Below are positions 16,584-24,151 of a stretch of DNA of 64,000 bases, one piece after another. The first letter of the stretch is position 1. Each line of letters begins with the position of its first letter. The stretch lies in the NCBI RefSeq assembly GCF_021129235.1, contig NZ_JAJOMA010000015.1, forward strand, positions 124,001-188,000, given 5' to 3'. The notes under the pieces were generated by a model. That model was not told the DNA's origin. It worked only from the letters and a program-made list of their open reading frames with translations, and did not search any database. The position numbers and the translations under genes were made by a program. This DNA comes from Kineosporia mesophila. Lineage in GTDB: Bacteria; Actinomycetota; Actinomycetes; Actinomycetales; Kineosporiaceae.

Positions 16584-18284
16584 GTGCCCGACGAATCGAT
16601 CTGGGCGGGATCTTATGGCCCGGGCGTTCGGCTCCACCTCGAGTACGGCGACGAGACGCTGATCGATCAGCTCGACGGCGTCGTCTCGAAGTTCGCGGAC
16701 CGGCCCGCCCTGGAGTTCCTGGGGCAGCGCACCACCTACGCACAGTTCGGGGAGAAGGTCGCCCGGGCCGCGGAGGGTCTGCGCCGGCTCGGGGTGAAGG
16801 CCGGCGACCAGGTCGCGATCCTGCTGCCCACCTGCCCGCAGCACATGATCGCCTTCCACGCCGTGCTGCGCCTGGGCGCCACCGTGGTCGAGCACAACCC
16901 GCTCTACACCACCGGCGAGCTGCGGGCCCCGTTCGCCGACCACGGCGCCCAGGTCGCGCTGGTCTGGGACAAGGCGATCGCCACGGTCGAACCGCTGCGG
17001 GCCGACCCGAACCTGGCGCTGCGCACGATCGTCAGCGTCGACATGACCCTCGACCTGCCGCTGGCCAAGCGCCTGGCCCTGCGCCTGCCGATCGCCAAGG
17101 CCCGCAAGACCCGCGAGGAGATGACCTCCCCGACCGCCACGGGCGTCCCCCTGTTCGCCGACCTCGCCACCGCACCGCCGCTGGCCGGTGACCACCCGCG
17201 TCCTGGCGCCGACGACGTGGCCGTGCTGCTCTACACCTCGGGCACCAGTGGTACACCCAAGGGGGTGCCCCTGCGTCACCGCAACGTGATCGCCGACTGC
17301 GTGCAGGGCGTCTCCTGGATCCCCGAGCTGAAGCACGGCCACGAGGTGGTGCTCTCGTCACTGCCGATGTTCCACGCCTACGGCCTGACCATCGGGGTGC
17401 TGTGCGGCCTGCGTCTGGGCGGTGAGCTGGTGCTGCTGCCCAAGCCCGACACCACGCTGCTGGTGGACGCGGTCAAGCGCCGCAGCCCCACCTTCGTGCC
17501 CGGCGTACCGCCGATCTACAGGCGCATCCTCGACGAGGCCAACCGCCGCGGCGTCCCGGTCAAGGGCATGAAGTACTCGCTGTCCGGCGCGATGACGCTG
17601 CCCGCCGAGCTGATCGAGCGCTGGGAGGCCGCCACCGGCGGGTTCCTGGTCGAGGGCTACGGCCTGACCGAGACCGCCCCGTGCATCGTCGGCAACCCGA
17701 TGAGCCGCAACCGGCGCCCCGGCTCCATCGGCGTGCCCTTCCCCGACGTGCAGGTGCGCATCGTCGACCCCGAGAAGCCCTCCGAAGAGGTACCTCTCGG
17801 CGAGCGCGGCGAGCTCGTGGTGAAGGGGCCGCAAGTGTTCAGCGGCTACCGCGACCGCCCCGAGGAGACCGCCCAGGTGCTCGACGAGGACGGCTGGTTC
17901 CGCACCGGCGACATCGTCACCATGGCCCCCGACGGGTTCCTCACGGTCGTCGACCGGATCAAGGAAGTCGTCATCGTCGGCGGTTTCAACGTGTACCCCT
18001 CCGAGGTGGAGGAGGTGCTGCGCCGCCACCCGAGCGTCGAGGACGCCGCGGTCGTGGGCCTTCCCGGGGAGGACGGCGACGAGGTCGTGGCCGCCGTGGT
18101 GCCCGCCGACGGGCACACCGTGGACAAGGACACGCTGGCCACGTTCCTGCGCGAGGAACTCACCCGCTACAAGGTGCCGCGTCGCTTCGTGCCCGTGGAG
18201 AAGCTCCCCGTCAACCAGATGGGCAAGGTGCTGCGCCGCGAGGTCGCCGACCTGGTGCGGGAGATCGAGCAGCGGAAAGCCTGA
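16584..18284 (+). CDS. Long-chain fatty acid-CoA ligase (AMP-binding enzyme)
   Basis: A 566-residue acyl-adenylate-forming enzyme that activates a fatty acid with ATP and CoA. The GTG at 16584 has AGAGGAG upstream; an ATG 99 bases earlier is part of the palindromic repeat and is not preferred. Motifs: P-loop YTSGTSGTPKG (217-227), EGYGLTETAP, GWFRTGDIV with the ribose-binding Asp, the hinge DRIKEVVIVGGFNVYPSEVEE, and the C-terminal catalytic Lys in NQMGKVLRRE. This is a complete FadD-type protein of normal length. Chain-length preference cannot be inferred. Confidence 0.92.
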   Translation: MPDESIWAGSYGPGVRLHLEYGDETLIDQLDGVVSKFADRPALEFLGQRTTYAQFGEKVARAAEGLRRLGVKAGDQVAILLPTCPQHMIAFHAVLRLGATVVEHNPLYTTGELRAPFADHGAQVALVWDKAIATVEPLRADPNLALRTIVSVDMTLDLPLAKRLALRLPIAKARKTREEMTSPTATGVPLFADLATAPPLAGDHPRPGADDVAVLLYTSGTSGTPKGVPLRHRNVIADCVQGVSWIPELKHGHEVVLSSLPMFHAYGLTIGVLCGLRLGGELVLLPKPDTTLLVDAVKRRSPTFVPGVPPIYRRILDEANRRGVPVKGMKYSLSGAMTLPAELIERWEAATGGFLVEGYGLTETAPCIVGNPMSRNRRPGSIGVPFPDVQVRIVDPEKPSEEVPLGERGELVVKGPQVFSGYRDRPEETAQVLDEDGWFRTGDIVTMAPDGFLTVVDRIKEVVIVGGFNVYPSEVEEVLRRHPSVEDAAVVGLPGEDGDEVVAAVVPADGHTVDKDTLATFLREELTRYKVPRRFVPVEKLPVNQMGKVLRREVADLVREIEQRKA

Positions 18285-18294
18285 AATTGAGGAC

Positions 18295-18324
18295 GCGGCC
18301 GGGCCCCTGAGGGTGCCCGGCCGC
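18295..18324 (+). terminator. Hairpin after acyl-CoA ligase gene
   Basis: GCGGCCGGGC (18295-18304) pairs perfectly with GCCCGGCCGC (18315-18324) across a 10-base loop, eleven bases after the stop. Confidence 0.7.
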
Positions 18325-18368
18325 CGGTCGGCCAGTGGTGGGGCTGGGGGGCCTGGCATGCTGAGGTG

Positions 18369-19238
18369 ATGACGACCCGGGCGCAGGAGCTCCAGGCGCG
18401 GCTGCCGCGGCAGGCGCTGCGGGCCGACGACTCCTGGTGGCCCAAGCCCGCGCCGAACCCGTTCCGGCACGTGGTCGGAGCCCGCACCCTGCCACCCGGT
18501 GAGTGGCTGAGGCCCCGGCCGTTCGACGCGCCGCTCATCGCCTGGCGGCAGGCCCTGCTCGACGAGCAGGGACCGGCGGCGTTCGACGCCCTGCCCGGCA
18601 CCGAACCCGCGGGCGAGGTGCTGCTGGAACTGCTCGGCGCCAGGAACCGGCCCGGCCGGCACCCGCTGGACACCGCCGGGCGCCTGGTCGCCGAAGACCT
18701 CTGCCTCGTCGACATCTCCGGCGGTGAACCCCGGCTCGTGGGTGCCAGCCTGGCCATGCCCAACCGCTGGCTGCTGGCCGACAAGCTCGGGCAGCCGATG
18801 ATCGGCATCCACGTGCCCGTTCCCGGCTACGCCGAACAGCTCTCGGCCGCCGTGGACAAGTTCCTCACCAGCCTGCGCGAGCACCGCATCATGACCCGCG
18901 CCAACTGGGCCATCACCGACGACGACCGCCTGTTCCAGCCGGCCGCCGACTCCCGTGCCCGCCGCGCGGGCACCGTCACCACCGCCGACGAGGCCGCCGA
19001 ACATCTGTACGTGCGCGTCGAGTACCAGACCCTGCGCCTGCTGCCCGGATGCGGCACCGTGCTGTTCACCATCCGCACCGCCCACGAGCCGCTGGCGGCG
19101 CTCGCCGACCGGGCCCGGGTGGCCGCCGGCCTGGCCTCGACCATCGAGGTCATGCCCCCGGCCGATCTCGACTACAAAGGTGTTCTGCCGTACCGAGACG
19201 CGGTACTGGCGCTGCTGAGGAGGTTTCGCGATGGCTGA
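18369..19238 (+). CDS. DUF3445 domain protein (heme-dependent oxidative N-demethylase-like)
   Basis: A 289-residue protein matching the DUF3445 family, whose characterised members are heme-dependent oxidative N-demethylase alpha subunits with a PAS-like fold. Family-type segments include AEDLCLVDI, SLAMPNRWLLADKLGQPM followed by IHVPVPGY, and the late YVRVEYQTLRLLPG (positions ~115-240). Redox partners of known N-demethylases are not adjacent. The ATG at 18369 is preferred over the in-frame GTG three bases earlier. The stop overlaps the next gene by eight bases, so the DUF4288 protein is probably co-translated and functionally linked. Confidence 0.75.
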   Translation: MTTRAQELQARLPRQALRADDSWWPKPAPNPFRHVVGARTLPPGEWLRPRPFDAPLIAWRQALLDEQGPAAFDALPGTEPAGEVLLELLGARNRPGRHPLDTAGRLVAEDLCLVDISGGEPRLVGASLAMPNRWLLADKLGQPMIGIHVPVPGYAEQLSAAVDKFLTSLREHRIMTRANWAITDDDRLFQPAADSRARRAGTVTTADEAAEHLYVRVEYQTLRLLPGCGTVLFTIRTAHEPLAALADRARVAAGLASTIEVMPPADLDYKGVLPYRDAVLALLRRFRDG

Positions 19239-19536
19239 GCAGTGGTTCGGGGTGCGCTGCGTGTACCGGTTCGCCGACGTGGACACCTACGAGGAGCGTG
19301 TCACCCTCTGGCGGGCGGCCACGCCGGACGAGGCCATCGCGCTCGCGGAAGAGGAAGCCGCCGAGTACGGCGAGATCGTCGGCGCCGAATACCTCGGCCT
19401 GGCCCAGTGCTTCACCATGTTCGACACGCCGGAGCACGGCTGTGAGGTCTTCTCACTGATGCGCACCAGCAAGCGGGAACCGGAGAAGTACCTCAAGCAC
19501 TTCTTCGCCACCGGCAGCGAGCGTCAGGCCGGCTGA
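19231..19536 (+). CDS. DUF4288 domain protein
   Basis: A 101-residue soluble protein of the DUF4288 type: WFGVRCVYRF at the N-terminus, YEERVTLWRAATPDEAIALAEEEAAEY in the middle and GCEVFSLMRTS...YLKHFFATGSERQ at the end. No enzyme activity is known for the family. It begins inside the last codons of the DUF3445 gene. Its own 3' end overlaps the convergent amidohydrolase gene by 13 bases. Confidence 0.75.
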   Translation: MAEQWFGVRCVYRFADVDTYEERVTLWRAATPDEAIALAEEEAAEYGEIVGAEYLGLAQCFTMFDTPEHGCEVFSLMRTSKREPEKYLKHFFATGSERQAG

Positions 19537-20510
19537 GCGAGGCCGAACAGGGCGCGGGCATTACCGGCGGTGAAGCGCTCGCGGTCGGCGTCGGTGGGGA
19601 ACGCGGTGAGGAACTGCTCGATGTCGGCCGGGGTGGGCCGCTGGAACGGGTAGTCGGTGGAGAACAGCAGCCGGTCGGGCGTGGTGACCTCCAGGGCGTG
19701 GCGCAGCAGGGCCGGGTTCAGCATCCCGGAGCTGGTGATGTGGACGTTGGAGCGGAGGTAGTCCGACACCTTCCGCTCCAGGCCCGCGACGCGGGAGAGG
19801 CCGTCGGCCCGGTCGGTCCAGAACAGCAGCAGTTCACCCCAGTGGCCCAGCACGAGCTGGAGCTCGGGGTGGCGGTCGAAGGTGCCGCGGGCGATCAGGC
19901 GCAGGGCGGCCAGCGCGGCCTCCAGATGCCAGCCCCAGCCGAAGGTGGCCAGGGCCAGTTCGGTCATCGGGTCGAAACCGCTGTAGGCGGCCTCGCGGAC
20001 CGGGCCCGAGGGGATCTGCGGGTGGATGAAGACCGGCTGGTGCAGCGCCGCGGCCGCGGCGAACAGGTCGTCGTAGCGCGGGTCGTCCAGGGGCGTCTCG
20101 CCGGTTCGCCCGTAGACCATCGTTCCCACGAACCCGAGCCCGGCAGCGCGTTCGAGCTCGGCGACGGCGGCCTGCGGGTCGGCCATCGGCAGCGTGGAGA
20201 ACGCCCGCAGCCGGGAGGGGTGCCGGCCGACCGCCTCGGCGGCGAGGTCGTTGGCCCGCCGGGCCAGCGAGCGGGCCGGCGAAGGGTCCAGCGGCTGCGT
20301 ACCGGGCGGGGCCAGGGAGAGGATCTGCAGGTCGACGCCCTGGGCGTCCATCGCGGCGATGCGCGCGTCGCCGATGTCGTCGAGGCGCTCGAGGTTGTCG
20401 CCCATCTCGTCGAACACGATGCTCGCGTCACCCCGGTCGCCGGGCAGGGCTTTCACCGCTGCGGTCAGCTCGGGCAGGTTCCAGTGCTCTTCGATCGCGA
20501 TCAGGGCCAC
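19524..20510 (-). CDS. Amidohydrolase family 2 protein (ACMSD / resorcylate decarboxylase-like)
   Basis: A 328-residue metal-dependent TIM-barrel enzyme. GTG 20510 is chosen because GAGGAGA lies upstream and the protein then opens with the family strand ALIAIEEHW, whose Glu/His positions are the first metal ligands. Later ligands are visible in FIHPQIP (His near 170), GHWGEL (His near 220) and FSTDYPF (Asp near 283). Members decarboxylate aromatic acids or hydrolyse related compounds. It is divergent from a TetR gene with two matching operators between them, so it is very likely the regulator's target. Confidence 0.85.
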   Translation of the reverse strand: MALIAIEEHWNLPELTAAVKALPGDRGDASIVFDEMGDNLERLDDIGDARIAAMDAQGVDLQILSLAPPGTQPLDPSPARSLARRANDLAAEAVGRHPSRLRAFSTLPMADPQAAVAELERAAGLGFVGTMVYGRTGETPLDDPRYDDLFAAAAALHQPVFIHPQIPSGPVREAAYSGFDPMTELALATFGWGWHLEAALAALRLIARGTFDRHPELQLVLGHWGELLLFWTDRADGLSRVAGLERKVSDYLRSNVHITSSGMLNPALLRHALEVTTPDRLLFSTDYPFQRPTPADIEQFLTAFPTDADRERFTAGNARALFGLAQPA

Positions 20511-20530
20511 GTCAGGTCTCCTCGGGAGTT

Positions 20531-20551
20531 CGCTCAACCTCTGTTGAGTGA
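20531..20551. promoter_or_regulatory. Operator copy 1, amidohydrolase/TetR divergent promoter
   Basis: CGCTCAAC-CTCTG-TTGAGTGA contains the inverted repeat CTCAAC/GTTGAG. The same 21-base layout recurs 36 bases downstream (20567-20587). Confidence 0.75.
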
Positions 20552-20566
20552 AGAGGCTACACCTCT

Positions 20567-20587
20567 CGCTCAACACCGGTAGAGTGA
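20567..20587. promoter_or_regulatory. Operator copy 2, amidohydrolase/TetR divergent promoter
   Basis: CGCTCAAC-ACCGG-TAGAGTGA keeps the left half exactly and one mismatch in the right half. It ends four bases before the TetR ATG, so binding should repress the regulator's own gene. Confidence 0.72.
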
Positions 20588-20591
20588 ATTC

Positions 20592-21140
20592 ATGGCCGGG
20601 ACCTCTCGCGACGCGAAACGCGCGCTCACCGCACAGCGCATCCTCGAGGCCGCCCGGCAGGAGTTCGCGGCCCAGGGGTTCGAGGGCGCCACGATCCGGG
20701 GGATCGCCCGCGTGGCCGGGGTGGACCCGTCGCTGGTGATGCAGCACTACGGCTCGAAGGCCGCGCTGTTCCACTCGGCCGTGCAGCTACCGGTCGACGA
20801 CGACAAGGTCGCCTCTGAGCACCTTCTGGAAGTGCTCACCGTGCGGCTGGGCGAACTGCCGCCGGAGACCAGGGCTCTCGTGCGATCCATGCTCACCGTG
20901 CCCGAAGCGACCGAGTCCATGCGGGCTTACCTCGACGAGCGCGTCGACAACCTGACCCGGTCGCTGGACGGGGACGACGCGCAGCTGCGGGCCCTGCTCA
21001 CCGTCAGCGGCATCCTCGGCCTGACGATCACCCAGCACTTCCTGAAGCTGAACGCCTTCGACGGGGTCTCGCAGGAGGCGCTGCTGCGGGCCGCCCGCGG
21101 CTGGATCGCATCGCTGGCGGGCGATGAGCCAGTAACCTGA
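20592..21140 (+). CDS. TetR family transcriptional regulator of the amidohydrolase pair
   Basis: A 182-residue regulator. The helix-turn-helix is GATIRGIARVAGVDPSLVMQHYGSKAALF (residues 36-64), with HYGSKAALF closing the domain as in TetR proteins. The C-terminal ligand domain has no recognisable effector signature. Two matching inverted repeats in the 81-base divergent gap make autoregulation and control of the amidohydrolase the obvious model. Confidence 0.88.
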   Translation: MAGTSRDAKRALTAQRILEAARQEFAAQGFEGATIRGIARVAGVDPSLVMQHYGSKAALFHSAVQLPVDDDKVASEHLLEVLTVRLGELPPETRALVRSMLTVPEATESMRAYLDERVDNLTRSLDGDDAQLRALLTVSGILGLTITQHFLKLNAFDGVSQEALLRAARGWIASLAGDEPVT

Positions 21141-21182
21141 TCACAGGCCGGAAGGAACGGCACCGGGCATCAGGATGGGGAT

Positions 21183-21899
21183 ATGACCACACAGGCATTC
21201 TCGCCGGGCAGTCAGATGCTGATCGTCGAGGAGCTGATGCTTCTCCTGCTCGACGACGAGAAGGGCTCGGTGGCCGGCAGCCCGTCGCTGCAGTTCCTGC
21301 TGGGCGGTGGGCTGCTGGTGGAGCTGGCCCTGCTCGAGCGGGTCGGGCAGTCGGAGAAGAAGTCGCTGCTGACCGGCCGTAAGTTGCTGGCCACGGGCAC
21401 CGGGCCGCTGCCCGACCCGCTGCTGCAGGCGGCCTACGACACGATCGCCGAGAAGCCGCGCGGCGCCCAGCAGGCCCTGACGAAGATCGGCAAGGGCCTG
21501 CAGAAGACCGTGCCGGAGCGCCTGGTCGAGCGCGGCATCCTCCGCGAGGAGAAGAAGAAGATGCTCGGGGTCATCCCGCACATCGTGCACCCGGCCGAGA
21601 ACACCTCGTACGAGACGCAGTTGCGGCGCAAGATCCGTCCCGTGCTGGCCGACGGGGCCACGCCCGACCAGCGCACCGCGTCGCTCATCGCCCTGCTCTC
21701 GGCCGGCAACGCGCTGAAGACCTCGCTGCGCGACATGGAACCGCCGCTGAAGTGGTCGTCCGACATCCGCCGGCGGGGTAAGGAGATCCAGGAGGGCGAC
21801 TGGGGTGCCACGGTGGTCAGTGACGCCGTGAAGGCTGCGGCCGCCGCGATCACCGCGGCGACGGTCGCCGCCACGACGGCCGCCACCACCTCCGGCTGA
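21183..21899 (+). CDS. GPP34 (GOLPH3-like) family phosphoprotein
   Basis: A 238-residue protein of the GPP34/GOLPH3 fold, which in eukaryotes binds phosphatidylinositol-4-phosphate. Actinomycetes carry many copies of unknown role. The family marks are LIVEELMLLLLDDEKG near residue 14, LLGGGLLVELALLERV (38-53) and the Lys/Arg-rich ILREEKKKMLG near 120. The last ~30 residues are an Ala/Thr-rich tail (AAAAITAATVAATTAAT) that may form a membrane-lying helix. Single gene; start ATG 21183. Confidence 0.85.
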   Translation: MTTQAFSPGSQMLIVEELMLLLLDDEKGSVAGSPSLQFLLGGGLLVELALLERVGQSEKKSLLTGRKLLATGTGPLPDPLLQAAYDTIAEKPRGAQQALTKIGKGLQKTVPERLVERGILREEKKKMLGVIPHIVHPAENTSYETQLRRKIRPVLADGATPDQRTASLIALLSAGNALKTSLRDMEPPLKWSSDIRRRGKEIQEGDWGATVVSDAVKAAAAAITAATVAATTAATTSG

Positions 21900-21943
21900 G
21901 AAACCTCGTGGCCGCCCCTGCCGGTACCTGGTAGGCAGGGTTC

Positions 21944-22327
21944 ATGACCTCACGGATCCGTCACCTCACGTTCGACTGCGCCGACGCCTGGGCCCTGGGC
22001 GGCTTCTGGAAAGACGTACTCGGGTACACCGATCATCCGGAGAACGAGCCCGGTGACGAGGAGTACCTGATCATTCCGGGCGACGGTGGGCCGGGCCTGC
22101 TGTTCATCCCGGTGCCCGAGGGCAAGTCCGCCAAGAACCGCATCCACTTCGACGTGGTCCCGCAGACCGGTACCCGAGACGAGGAGGTCGAGCGTCTCCT
22201 GGGCGTGGGCGCCACCCAGGTCAGCGATCACCGTCGGCCCGACGGCACGGGCTGGGTGGTGCTGGCCGACCCGGAAGGCAACGAGTTCTGCGTGGAACGC
22301 AGCCGTGCCGAGCGAAGCGCCGTGTAG
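21944..22327 (+). CDS. VOC (glyoxalase/bleomycin-resistance) family protein
   Basis: A 127-residue protein made of two beta-alpha-beta-beta-beta modules. It starts TSRIRHLTFDCADAWALGGFWKDVLGY, with IHFDVVP in the middle and WVVLADPEGNEFCVE at the end, the last being the standard VOC closing strand. Metal-ligand candidates are His5-region, His in IHFDV and Glu in CVE. Substrate unknown. It is followed by a very strong 23-bp palindrome. Confidence 0.82.
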   Translation: MTSRIRHLTFDCADAWALGGFWKDVLGYTDHPENEPGDEEYLIIPGDGGPGLLFIPVPEGKSAKNRIHFDVVPQTGTRDEEVERLLGVGATQVSDHRRPDGTGWVVLADPEGNEFCVERSRAERSAV

Positions 22328-22471
22328 TCAACGGCCGCATCATGCACATCGGCCGGGGGCCCCGCCGGTGCGCGAGCAGGCCGCGGGCCGGGCCCTTTTC
22401 GTGGCCCCGTCGATCTTCCGAGGGCCGGCCATCGGCATCACCACCCATGGTGCGCCGTTCGCAGGGGTGCC

Positions 22472-22522
22472 CGATCGTTGTGTACACCTGGTACCGGATG
22501 TACCAGGTGTACACAACGATCG
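22472..22522. repeat. Perfect 23-bp palindrome with 5-base loop
   Basis: Left arm 22472-22494 (starting CGATCGTTGTGTACACC) is exactly complementary to 22500-22522. It lies in the non-coding gap 22328-22603 between convergent genes (VOC plus strand, DUF4173 minus strand). It has no T-run. It could be a bidirectional terminator or a small mobile palindrome. The arms differ from the CGTGATCATGCAAA family. Confidence 0.85.
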
Positions 22523-22603
22523 CGAGCCGCTCCGGGTATCGGCCGGGGCGGGACGTTCGCTGGTCACTGCACTGGTCAATGGCTCGCTTCGTCAGCCGCT
22601 TCG

Positions 22604-24040
22604 TCAGTCGCGGAGACACTGCGCGGGCCAGTCGGACCGGTTGTCGGCCCGTGAACGGCTGAGATTCCAGGAGTACCAGGGGTGATCGTCTGGTAGCCGG
22701 GGCAGTGCACAGGGGCGGACGTCGTCGGGCAGCTTCGACAGGGCGGGGGTCGCGTCGGGCGACAGACGCGACAGATAGAAGACGTCGATGTCACCAGTGC
22801 GTTCGTAGCGGCGCACGTCGGCGGCGGCGACCACGGCATCGGGACCGGCCAGCGCCACGACCAGGAGACCGACGCCGGCCGAGCCCGCGGTCAGGCGGGG
22901 GAGCAGGTCGGTGCGGCGGACCAGCCAGGTGCCGCCGACCAGGACCAGTACCCCGACCACCCACAGCTCAAACGCGCCCGCGTTGAAACGGGTCACGGTC
23001 CAGCCGAACTCGCTCATGTACAGCCACAGGCGGCGCAGGGCGGAGATGGCCAGCAGCAGGGTCAGGGCCAGCAGGGGCCCGCCGCCCGCCGCGAGCAGCC
23101 GGCGGTGACGGGGCGCGGCCAAGCGCCCGGCCCAGCCGATGAGCAGCAGCACGAGCACCGTCACCACGATCAGCTGGCCGAACCCCTCACGGGCCCGTTC
23201 GGCGTGCGTGCTGGTCGGCGCCGCCGGCCCGGCGCCGAACAGGCGGGTGGCGTCGACGGCGAGGAAGGCCGCGATGGTGACCGCGACCAGCACCAGCGGC
23301 ACCAGCCACTCGGCCGGGTGCCGGTCGCCCGGGCGGTCGGGAGAGCGGCGCGGCGCTGACGAGTCGGCGAAACCCAGACCGAGCACGAAGAGCGTCACGA
23401 CACCGAACGTGATGATCCGGGCCGCGATCACGTCGGAACGGGGCACGTCGACCACGAACCAGCCCCCGACGTCCGACAGCACCTGCGCGAAGCCGGCATC
23501 GGCGCTGGCCAGCAGCGCGCCCACGATCACCGCGCAGACCAGGCCAGTGGCCACCCCACTGAACACCGAGGCCGGGGCCCGGAACGGCAGGTGCCGGGGC
23601 CGGTGCCGCAGCCCGGTCGCCGCAGCCCACGGAACGGCCCGCAACGTCGCCTCGCCGAACAGGAAACCCGTCGCCAGCAGCGTCTTCCAGGTCCGGGTGC
23701 CGAGCGACACGGTGGTGGCGAGCGTGGCCGAGGCGAGGATGCAGCCCACCACCAGCCACTCGCTCGCCCGCAGCACCGCCACCGTGCTGAGCAGCAGGGC
23801 GATCACGGTCAGGACGACGCCGGACCGGGGGTGTCCCTCGGCGCGTGATCGCCGGGACAGCAGCACGGTGGCCGCGATCAGGGAGGTGGTCACCGGCACG
23901 TTGATCCCGAACGCGGTGTCCGTCAGCAGAAAAGCGGCCGACCCGGCGCAGAGCAGCGCTCCCACCAGCAGTCTCAGCCGTGGTGGCGGCGGATCGGGCC
24001 AGTCCGGCGTGGACAGACCGAGGCCCGGGGTGTCGTTCAT
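22604..24040 (-). CDS. DUF4173/DUF4153-type multi-pass membrane protein
   Basis: A 478-residue membrane protein from ATG 24040 (MNDTPGLGLS); the longer frame would start in a repeat element. About ten to eleven hydrophobic helices are visible, in the arrangement of DUF4173 proteins, including LLVGALLCAGSAAFLL, GVVLTVIALLLSTVAVL and LALTLLLAISALRRLWLYMSEFGWT, a conserved-looking segment followed by RFNAGAFELW. The last ~100 residues are soluble and end in PDDHPWYSWNLSR. Function unknown. It is downstream of the two-component genes on the same strand, 100 bases away. Confidence 0.78.
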   Translation of the reverse strand: MNDTPGLGLSTPDWPDPPPPRLRLLVGALLCAGSAAFLLTDTAFGINVPVTTSLIAATVLLSRRSRAEGHPRSGVVLTVIALLLSTVAVLRASEWLVVGCILASATLATTVSLGTRTWKTLLATGFLFGEATLRAVPWAAATGLRHRPRHLPFRAPASVFSGVATGLVCAVIVGALLASADAGFAQVLSDVGGWFVVDVPRSDVIAARIITFGVVTLFVLGLGFADSSAPRRSPDRPGDRHPAEWLVPLVLVAVTIAAFLAVDATRLFGAGPAAPTSTHAERAREGFGQLIVVTVLVLLLIGWAGRLAAPRHRRLLAAGGGPLLALTLLLAISALRRLWLYMSEFGWTVTRFNAGAFELWVVGVLVLVGGTWLVRRTDLLPRLTAGSAGVGLLVVALAGPDAVVAAADVRRYERTGDIDVFYLSRLSPDATPALSKLPDDVRPCALPRLPDDHPWYSWNLSRSRADNRSDWPAQCLRD

Positions 24041-24114
24041 GCCGCCGACGGTAGGAGTGACCCGGGGAGCATCCTGTGGCCACGTTGTGGAGATTCCGTG
24101 AAGAACCATTTCTC

Positions 24115-24151
24115 CGTGATCATGCAAAACCTCCCCGGAGTTCTAGAACTC
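24115..24151 (+). repeat. Half copy of the dispersed palindrome, overlapping a gene end
   Basis: CGTGATCATGCAAAACCTCCCC (22 bases, identical to the left arm at 16411) is followed directly by the 14-mer GAGTTCTAGAACTC. The right arm is absent. The 14-mer supplies the last two sense codons and the stop of the histidine kinase gene on the other strand. Confidence 0.85.

Noticed and set aside
22604-24127. Upstream start for the DUF4173 protein at 24127
   Set aside because: That ATG comes from the palindromic repeat (MHDHGEM) and adds residues that do not look like protein; ATG 24040 fits the first helix.
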